Shown one piece after another: positions 51,972 through 59,944 of a DNA stretch of 59,944 bases. Within the stretch, counting starts at the first letter, position 1. Every line of letters starts with the position of its first letter. The translations under genes and the position numbers were made by a program. This stretch comes from an uncultured Paracoccaceae bacterium (lineage in GTDB: Bacteria > Pseudomonadota > Alphaproteobacteria > Rhodobacterales > Rhodobacteraceae), in assembly GCA_937146765.1 (NCBI GenBank), contig CAKZRP010000046.1:1-59944 (forward strand). Direction: 5' to 3'. The notes beneath the pieces are model-generated. The model did not search any database and had not been told where the DNA came from. It saw only the letters and a list, made by a program, of their open reading frames with translations.

Positions 51972-53462
51972 ATGTCCCTACTCACCCGGATGGACGCCAC
52001 ACCGGAGCAGGTGTTTGACCACTATCGCCAGGTCAACCTGATCGATGCCAGCCGCCAGCCGACCGGCGCGGCGCTTGCCGTCCAAAACCCGGCCACCGGA
52101 GCCATCCTGGGGCAGGCGGCGGCGAGTGATGCGGCCGAGACCGATGCCGCGGTCCGTTCAGCCCGGATTGCCCAGCGCGCCTGGGCGACGCTGCCTGCGC
52201 GGTCGCGCGGCAAACAGGTCGCGGCGGCGGCGCGCGCCATTGCAGACCGCGCGGAACTGATCGCACAGGTGCTGGCAAGGGAAACTGGCAAGGCCATACG
52301 CACGGAATGCCGGGGCGAAGTGGCAGTCGCCGCGGACATCGTGGAATTCTACGGCGGCCTCGGGTCGGAATTGAAAGGCCAGACTGTCCCCTACCATCCG
52401 CGTATGTTGACGATGACCAGCCGCGAACCGCTCGGGGTGGTTGCCGCGATCGTGCCCTGGAACGTGCCGCTGGTTCTCTTTGCCCTGAAGGTGGCGCCGG
52501 CCCTGGTCGCCGGTAACAGCGTGGTGGTCAAATCCTCGGAAGAGGCCCCCTTTGCGACCTTCCTGATGGCAGAGCTGATGATGCAGCACCTGCCGGCCGG
52601 GGTGCTCAACGTCATCAACGGCACCGGTGCGGTCTGTGGCGAGGCCCTCACCGGCAATCCGGATGTGGCCAAGATCACCTTCACCGGCTCCGAAGCGGTG
52701 GGCGAGCACATCAACCGGGTTGCGGCGGGGCGCATCATCCCCGTCTCGCTGGAGCTTGGCGGGAAATCCCCGATGATCGTCTGCGCCGACGCGGATCTCG
52801 ACAAGGCCATTGCCGGCGCCGTGAGCGGGATGCGCTTTACCCGCCAAGGGCAAAGCTGCACCGCCGCCAGCCGCATCTATGTCCATGACAGCCTGATGGC
52901 CCCCTTTATGGAGGAACTGAAGCAGGCCCTGGACCGGCTGGTCATAGGGGATCCTCTGGACGAGGCAACCGATGTCGGCACCATCATCAATGCCCGCCAG
53001 CTGGCCAGCATCCAAAAGTACATCGCCCTGGCCGAAGCCACCGAAGGGGCTCGCATCCTGCGCTTTGGCCAGATGCCCTCTTCCCCGCATCTGGCACCGG
53101 ACCTGTTCCTGCAGCCCACCATCCTCACCGGACTGCCCGAAGATCATCCCTGCGTGATGGAGGAGATCTTCGGTCCGGTCGCCGTGGTGCAGGGCTGGTC
53201 GGATTTCGATGCCGTTGTGGCACGGGCCAATTCCACCCATTACGGGCTGGCAGCATCGCTCTGGACCCGCAGCCTGTCCACCGCTCTCGACGGCACCGCG
53301 CGGCTGGATGCCGGATATGTGCAGGTCAACCAGAACCTGACCATCCAGCCCAATGTGTCCTACGGCGGTTTTGGACGATCCGGTCAGGGCAAGGAGGCCT
53401 CGCTCGAAGCGATGCTGGAGCATTTCACGCGCCTGAAGACCATTGTGATGAATTTCGACTGA
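51972..53462 (+). CDS. Aldehyde dehydrogenase (intact gene at the edge of a decayed island)
   Basis: A 496-residue ALDH-superfamily protein. The catalytic Cys is in RQGQSCTAASRIY, the Glu in VSLELGGKSPMIV, VPWNVPLVLFALKVAP carries the conserved Asn, and the cofactor loop is ITFTGSEAVGEHI. No frame disruption is visible. The ATG at 51972 follows AAGGAG at a longish 12-nt spacing. It points toward the broken OtnK/OtnC remnants and probably belonged to the same pathway, oxidising an aldehyde made there. It may be orphaned now. Confidence 0.9.
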   Translation: MSLLTRMDATPEQVFDHYRQVNLIDASRQPTGAALAVQNPATGAILGQAAASDAAETDAAVRSARIAQRAWATLPARSRGKQVAAAARAIADRAELIAQVLARETGKAIRTECRGEVAVAADIVEFYGGLGSELKGQTVPYHPRMLTMTSREPLGVVAAIVPWNVPLVLFALKVAPALVAGNSVVVKSSEEAPFATFLMAELMMQHLPAGVLNVINGTGAVCGEALTGNPDVAKITFTGSEAVGEHINRVAAGRIIPVSLELGGKSPMIVCADADLDKAIAGAVSGMRFTRQGQSCTAASRIYVHDSLMAPFMEELKQALDRLVIGDPLDEATDVGTIINARQLASIQKYIALAEATEGARILRFGQMPSSPHLAPDLFLQPTILTGLPEDHPCVMEEIFGPVAVVQGWSDFDAVVARANSTHYGLAASLWTRSLSTALDGTARLDAGYVQVNQNLTIQPNVSYGGFGRSGQGKEASLEAMLEHFTRLKTIVMNFD

Positions 53463-53626
53463 CCTGGCGTGCGAGATCAGATGACGGACCTCCTGTTCCT
53501 GCGCGGGCTGACCGGTTTCGGCTTCGCCCTGGCGGCGCGCAGTACGGCGGTCGGCGATTGCGGTGCTGGCGGTCTGCGCGGCGGTCTGTGCGGCCCACGT
53601 GTTGGTCAGGCTGATCTGACCCGCCC

Positions 53627-53866
53627 TCAGTGCTCCGGGAACCATGCCTTCAGGTCTGCGACCATCTACGCGCTCAGGGGCCTCGGATGCATCCCCCGCG
53701 TCAGCAGGGCGAGTTTCGCGGTTTTTTCCAGTTCCTCCATCGCAAGGACCGCCGCATGCAGATCCCGGGTAGCCATCACCGGACCGTGATGGGAAGGGAG
53801 GACCGTTGCCCGGCCAGCCCCCGCACCGCCTCGCCCATGGGCCGGTCACCGGGCAGGCGCAGCAGC
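53627..53866 (-). pseudogene. Remnant of class II aldolase (OtnC-like), C-terminal part
   Basis: The reading continues from OtnK-like sequence at about 53866 into LLRLPGDRPMGEAVRGLAGQ, then shifts frame to SHHGPVMATRDLHAAVLAME, then ELEKTAKLALLTRGMHPRP. A TAG nonsense codon lies 12 codons before a final VADLKAWFPEH ending in TGA at 53627. This is the C-terminal third of a class II aldolase/adducin-family enzyme, such as 3-oxo-tetronate 4-phosphate decarboxylase. The N-terminal two thirds, including most metal ligands, are deleted. The 164 bp between it and the ALDH gene show nothing I recognise. Confidence 0.75.
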
Positions 53867-54460
53867 GGCACTCCCGGAGCGAGCCGGGGGCAGATGGCCA
53901 GCCGGTCGGCCTCAAGCCCCTGCACCACCGCTCCGGAGGTCTCGCCACCGGCCACCACCAGCCGCCTGCCCCAGGGTCCGCAGATCCGCCTCCGTGATCG
54001 CATCGACAATCGCATATCCACGCATCGACCAGCGCCCCGACCCCGAACTGCACCATGGTGAGGGGCACATGTCCAACAGGCCGCCGGGTCTGGACAGCCA
54101 GAACCCGCCTCAGGTCGGCGTCCCGCATCGGCGTCAACGGATGATCCTGCATACTGCTTTCGTTCAGAAGCCGGTCGGCAACAAACAGATGCCCCGGATA
54201 AACACTGCGCCCATTCTCGGGAAAGGCCGGACAGACCATCCCGCTTTCGGCAGCGAGCCGCGTGCTCGGCGCATCCAACACCGGGCCGATATTGCCCATC
54301 GGCGTGCTGTCGAAGGTGGAGCAGACCTTGAAGACAAGCTGAGACGCGCCCTGCGCCAGCAGCCAGTCGCAAGCCTCCAAGGACTGTGCAACCGCCATAT
54401 GCACGGGCGTGGTGCGGGACTTCAGCGCCACCACACCCGCCGCGACCTCAGGGGCGGCCC
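53867..54460 (-). pseudogene. Remnant of four-carbon acid sugar kinase (OtnK-like, DUF1537)
   Basis: Minus-strand pieces in three frames together read VALKSRTTPVHMAVAQSLEA, FKVCSTFDSTPMGNIGPV and SVYPGHLFVADRLLNESSM, then AIVDAITEADLRTLGQA, then RLVVAGGETSGAVVQGLEAD and CPRLAPGVP. These are hallmark OtnK segments. The first 45-50 residues are missing, about 150 residues between TLGQA and VAGGETSG are deleted, at least two frameshifts occur, and the end is fused to the aldolase remnant. The protein cannot be made. Confidence 0.85.
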
Positions 54461-55279
54461 CGGCAGCGCGCCGACCCCGGTGCCGATCACACCGGAACGG
54501 CCGATGGTTGGCAGATAGCGCCGGACGGCGCGCCAGTTGGGCAGGATGCGGCCTTGCAAGTCCAGCATCCGGCCCGTCTCGACGTGGCGCAATCCTTCAG
54601 TGATCCGGGGGATGGCAAAAGCCCCCTTCAGGACCGGCACCACTGCGACGCCACTCAACAGGTATGACCAGCCGAAGGAATAGCGGGCCTCGCTCAGGAT
54701 CGGATCCATCCCCACCATGGCCAGCGCCAGGCCGAGCAGCCCGGCGATCCGGCCCTTGATCGCCAGATCCTCGCTCATCAGGGTGCGGGACAGAAGGATT
54801 TCGAACAGGGCGAGCAGCGCCTTTTCCGGGCTGGCGATAGACTTGGAGAACAGCAGCAGGACCCAGACGAAGATCAGGAACGCCACCGTGCCCACAAGCG
54901 TGCCGAGACAGCTGGCGGTGGGGGTCAGGCCCAGCGCTTCGGCACCGCGCCCCTCTTTCGCCAGCGGATAGCCGTCCATCGCGGTGGCCGCGCTCGCCGC
55001 GGTGCCGGGAATGTTCAGCAATATCGAGGGACAGGAGCCTCCGTAGATGGCGCCGACATAGGCCCCGAGAAGCGCAATCAGCGCATAATCCAGCGGGATC
55101 TTGTTGCCGAAGAACCCGGTCAGGATGGTGACCGCGAGGGTGGCTGTCAGCCCCGGCAAGGCGCAAACGACGATGCCAAGAAAGACGGATGCAATCAGGT
55201 AGAGATTGGTCCAGGGATCGAGGACCAGGGCCGCAAGGGCATCGGCGAAGCCGAAGAGCTGTCCGAGCAGAAAGTCCAT
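54422..55279 (-). pseudogene. Truncated TctA, tripartite tricarboxylate transporter large subunit
   Basis: A 285-codon frame with clear TctA sequence from its own ATG: LYLIASVFLGIVVCALPGLT, YVGAIYGGSCPSILLNIPGT, MDGYPLAKEGRGAEALGL and GRSGVIGTGVGALPG. TctA is normally about 500 residues with 12 or more spans. Here homology stops at about residue 270, followed by about 12 unrelated codons read out of OtnK sequence. The junction lies near 54460. The small subunit TctB is not found between TctC and TctA. Confidence 0.88.
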
Positions 55280-56270
55280 GCCAGGGTCTCCGGCATCACT
55301 GTCACCGCTCCCAGATCCTTCAGGGTGTAGGCAAAGGTGCTCTCGAGCTTTGCAAACAGGGCCTGTGCTTCCGGGCCATACTGACCGCCGATGTCGTATT
55401 TGTTGGCCGCTGCCCGGGTCGCCACCACCTCCGAGGCCATGGACTTTTCGAAGGCCGCGCCCAGCGTGGCCTTGACACCCTCTGGGGCGGAACTGTGGAT
55501 GGCAAAACCGATGGCCTGTTTCAGAGGCGGCACCTCGGCAAGAGCGCCATAAGAGTCAAAGGCCGAGGGCACCGTCAGCCCGGCAATTGCGGCGCTGTCT
55601 GCGGTGAGCATCGCCAGGGGTTGAACTGCCCCCCTTCGATCAAGGGGGTCTACTCCGCCAACGATGTGACGACCAGGGCCACTTCTCCGGCTATGGCCGC
55701 TTCCTGGCCCGGGGCAGATCCCTTGTAGGGTACGAATTTGAACTGCGCACCGGATCCGGTCTCGAGCGCGAGAAGGTTGAGGTGATGGATGGATCCTGCC
55801 CCTCCGGCAGCGGCGGGAATGGAGCCGGGCGCGCCCTTGGCGGCTTCGATCAGGTCGGTCAGGCTCTCATAGGGGCTGCTGGCGGGGACAGAGATCAGAT
55901 CCGGGGAGCCACCGACGACAAAAGGATACCAGAAGTCGAATTTCTTATCCCAGCCGCCCTGCACGGCGGCGGTAAGGTTGGAGTCGGGCAGGCCGACCAG
56001 CGTGTAGCCATCATCGGGCTGGTTCGCCACATAGACCATGCCGTTGGAGCCGACGACCCCTCCGGTCTGGTTGATGACATTGAGGGAGACTGGCAGGTGT
56101 TTATCCATTTCCGCCATGATCATGCGGTTGATGGTGTCCGTGCCGCCTCCGGCCCTCCAAACGACGGCATTGGTGATGTCGCGATCGGGATAGTCCTACA
56201 CGCCCGTCCCGCCTGCCAGGGTGATGGCCGCAGCGAACCCGGTCAGCGTCGCGGTAAGGGATGTCTTTAT
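55280..56270 (-). pseudogene. Broken TctC, solute-binding protein of a tripartite tricarboxylate transporter
   Basis: Four lesions are visible. A strong GGAGGAG ribosome site leads to ATA instead of ATG at 56268-56270. After a 24-codon signal-peptide-like stretch there is a TAG at 56196-56198. Another TAG ends the frame at 55650-55652. The rest (AAIAGLTVPSAFDSYGAL to YTLKDLGAVTVMPE) continues in a different frame after a C run near 55630. Recognisable TctC parts include NVINQTGGVVGSNGMVYVAN and YPFVVGGSPDLISVPASSPY. The C-terminus runs without a stop into tctA. Confidence 0.88.
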
Positions 56271-56371
56271 GGAGTCAGCTCCTCCCAGCTGCATTGCGTC
56301 TGCTATTGCATTTTTGTGCATGCATTAAATAGCGCACTGTCAATGCCGGACGCCTGAGCCAGGCCAGAGCC

Positions 56372-57919
<1,548 letters not shown>

Positions 57920-57923
<4 letters not shown>

Positions 57924-58599
57924 GCAGCATGGACAAGAAATCCCACTCCAACGCGCAGCGGGCGGTGCAGGAAATGCGCGCCCTGATCTTTTCCGGCGAA
58001 CTGGCCGCCGGATCGGATCATCTCTAAACCGAATTGGCGGATCGGCTGGGCATGTCCCGCACCCCCGTGCGCGAGACGGCCCTGCAGTTGGAAAGCCAGG
58101 GCTTGCTGGAAATGCGCCCGCGCAAGGGCGTGCGGATCCTGCCGGTTTCCGTCGAAGACATGCGCGAGATTTACGATGTGCTGACCGAACTTGAAAGTCT
58201 CGCGGCCGAGCGGACGGCGGAAGCGGGCTATTCAACCCACGAACTCGCCCCCCTTGAAACGGCCAACGGCGATATGGACAGGGCCATCGCAGTCGAAGAC
58301 CTCGAAGCCGGGGCGGAAGCGGACGACCGTTTCCACCAGGAGAACTTGTTCGGCTTGGAGGCAATACCCGTATCGCCACCATCGTTGCCATGATGAGCGA
58401 CCAGGTGCGCCGCGCCAAGGCCTCGACCCTGTTCATCCGCCCGCTCCCGGTCCAGTCGAACGAGGATCACCGGGCGGTCTATCAGGCCATTCTGGCCGGT
58501 GACCCCGCCACCGCACGGCGGATTCACCGGGCCTACCGCCAGCAGGCGCGCGAGATCCTGACCACCTTGCTGGAAAAGCACCGTCTCAGGAGCCTCTGA
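57920..58599 (+). pseudogene. GntR (FCD) regulator remnant
   Basis: Starting at a GTG overlapping the previous stop (or ATG 57929), the frame reads NAQRAVQEMRALIFSGELAA, then hits TAA at 58025-58027. It continues in frame TELADRLGMSRTPVRETALQ and MRPRKGVRILPVSVEDM, then shifts near 58365 to GNTRIATIVAMMSDQVRRAK and the FCD C-terminus ending LLEKHRLRSL. It was probably the local regulator of the decayed island. Confidence 0.87.
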
Positions 58600-58702
58600 C
58601 CCCGCCCCGAAGGCACCCCTCCCCTTCAGGGGGGCAGATCCGATCCCGCGAGGCCGCAAACCGCTCGGGTGCCGCCGGATGGACCTCGGCACTGCGGTGA
58701 CC

Positions 58703-59944
58703 TCAGAGTTTCAGGAAATGTCTGACCTCTGGGCCTGCGGGGCTGCGGTCGAAGGCCTTGACCTTGGCCTGCAGGTCGGCGTCGCTGCGGGAGAGGCGCT
58801 CGTGCTGGGCGAGGTGTTCGGCCCAGCTGGGCAGGAAGAAGGTCTCCACCCAGATGCCCGGTTCCTCAACGCTTTCATGCAGGTGCCACTGGCTGGCGCC
58901 ATCGCGCAGGCGTTGCGGCGCAAAGGCCTGCAAGGCGGCGAGAAAGGCCGCGCGGTCCTCGGGGGAGATCCGATACGTCACCGTTATCATGACGGCCTTG
59001 TCGGCCTCGCGACCTTCCGGCAAGGCAGGGGCCTGCGGCCAGGCCGAAGCCTGCGACAGGTCGAGGGCCTCGCCGCCGCCGATCGCAACCCGCCAGGTCA
59101 GCGCCAGCCCGAGGGTCAGGCCCAGAGCGGCGGTGATCAGCGCCACTTCGACGCCGAAACGGGCTGCAATCTGCCCCCAGATCACGGCCCCCATCGCCAT
59201 GGAACCGAAGAAGACCATCAGAAAGACGGCAAGCCCCCGGGCCCGCACCCAGTTCGGCAGGGCCGTCTGGGCCGAGACGTTGAAGGCGGTCAGCACCGCA
59301 ATCCAGGCCAACCCGCCCAGAAAGGCCGCCGGCAACAAGGCCAGAGGGGTTGCCGAGGCGGCCAGCACCAGCAGGGCAAGGACGGTGCCCAGGGCTCCGG
59401 TCTTGGCGGTCCGGTCGGTGCCGATCCGGCGTTGCAGCCGCGGCAGCATGAAGGCGCCGGTGACCGCGCCGGCTCCGATCAAGGCCATCAGCCCGCCGTA
59501 GAGCGCCGACCCGCCGCCCTCGGCCCCTCGTGCGATCAGCGGCAGCAGCGACCAATAGGCGGAGGCAAAGACAAAAAAGCTCATCGCCCGCAGCAGCGTC
59601 GCCCGCATCGGTGCATTGTGGCGCACATGGCGCAGGCCCGTGGTCATGTCATTGAACAGCGACCCGGTGGCCGGGCGCGGCTGCGATTGCGGCGGCTGCC
59701 AGAGCACCAGGGCCGCGATGATGACCAGATGGCTGGCGGCATTGAGCGCAAAGGGCGCCGCAAGCCCCACACCGGCGATCAGCACCCCGGCCAATGCGGG
59801 GCCAATCGCGCGGCTGATGTTGATGCCCATGGAGTTGAGCGCGATTGCGGGCTTCAGGCTCTGGGCCGGCACCAGCATCGGCACGATCGCCTGCCAGGCG
59901 GGCGCCATGAAGGCCGCTCCGGTGCCCAGCAGCAGCGTCATCAC
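58703..59944 (-). CDS. MFS exporter (MFS_3/EntS-like) with C-terminal ABM-like domain, N-terminus beyond window
   Basis: The visible 413 residues begin inside the first half of a major facilitator and continue for roughly nine spans, with segments such as GTGAAFMAPAWQAIVPMLVP typical of the transmembrane-secretion-effector (MFS_3) family. After the last span near GLTLGLALTWRVA there is a soluble domain of about 110 residues. In it, VMITVTYRISPEDRAAFLAA and QWHLHESVEEPGIWVETFFL resemble an antibiotic-biosynthesis-monooxygenase-like dimeric barrel. It is predicted to be an inner-membrane exporter of siderophore- or drug-like compounds. The start is outside the window. Confidence 0.87.
   Translation of the reverse strand: MMTLLLGTGAAFMAPAWQAIVPMLVPAQSLKPAIALNSMGINISRAIGPALAGVLIAGVGLAAPFALNAASHLVIIAALVLWQPPQSQPRPATGSLFNDMTTGLRHVRHNAPMRATLLRAMSFFVFASAYWSLLPLIARGAEGGGSALYGGLMALIGAGAVTGAFMLPRLQRRIGTDRTAKTGALGTVLALLVLAASATPLALLPAAFLGGLAWIAVLTAFNVSAQTALPNWVRARGLAVFLMVFFGSMAMGAVIWGQIAARFGVEVALITAALGLTLGLALTWRVAIGGGEALDLSQASAWPQAPALPEGREADKAVMITVTYRISPEDRAAFLAALQAFAPQRLRDGASQWHLHESVEEPGIWVETFFLPSWAEHLAQHERLSRSDADLQAKVKAFDRSPAGPEVRHFLKL

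Noticed and set aside
52158..54434. A single 758-codon minus-strand open frame
   Set aside because: It is antisense to the intact ALDH gene. Only its first about 130 codons resemble a protein (OtnK) and the rest is shadow sequence.

Overview
The window is G+C-rich chromosomal DNA from an alphaproteobacterium, most probably a marine Rhodobacterales (Roseobacter-group) member. The evidence is the ethylmalonyl-CoA pathway lyase Mcl1, the TrcR/DUF1013 cell-cycle regulator, COQ9, a TIGR02300 FYDLN-acid protein, DUF1244, the N-acetyl-D-glutamate route enzymes DgcN/DgcA, and a CtrA-type TTAA-N7-TTAA box. About 52 intact or window-edge protein genes, one tRNA-Ala(GGC), about nine intrinsic terminators and seven contiguous broken genes are described.

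Layout. 1-12.8 kb: mostly housekeeping and stress genes (partial aromatic aminotransferase, sseA, trcR, RNase T2, quinone oxidoreductase, COQ9, rpsU, ppk2, divergent Lrp regulator/alanine dehydrogenase, mscL and an mscS-type channel), ending in a tandem pair of uncharacterised paralogues. 12.9-25.6 kb: GNAT, YtoQ, methyltransferase/LysR, pheS-pheT, a membrane-anchored class III nucleotidyl cyclase, rpmI-rplT, pyk, N-formylglutamate amidohydrolase, DUF1244, a LigB-type dioxygenase and a Cys/His-rich mini-protein. 25.7-32.5 kb: a D-amino-acid cluster read on the minus strand (dgcN-dgcA-metallophosphoesterase-dat), then mcl1, a 539-bp repeat-bearing non-coding stretch, and a divergent Lrp/LysE pair. 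32.6-47.6 kb: accA, several small regulator/enzyme units, tRNA-Ala, an aldo/keto reductase, and a LysR-controlled operon of GMC oxidoreductase, enolase-superfamily dehydratase and aldehyde dehydrogenase.

47.7-51.6 kb carries the most distinctive system: a six-gene minus-strand stressosome operon. It comprises a haem-type globin RsbR, RsbS, RsbT, an RsbX-like phosphatase, a histidine kinase whose N-terminus resembles the RsbT-binding domain of RsbU, and a receiver-only response regulator. The arrangement suggests that RsbT released from the stressosome activates a two-component kinase instead of an RsbU phosphatase and sigma-B. A CtrA-like box lies upstream.

52.0-58.6 kb: an apparently intact aldehyde dehydrogenase is followed by a decayed catabolic island. 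It holds remnants of an OtnC-type aldolase, an OtnK-type four-carbon acid sugar kinase, TctA and TctC transporter subunits, an isopropylmalate/tartrate-dehydrogenase-like enzyme, a Gfo/Idh/MocA oxidoreductase and a GntR regulator. Every one is damaged by frameshift, nonsense codon, start loss or deletion. The window ends inside an MFS exporter gene.

All functional assignments come from reading motifs and family resemblance. No database search was run.
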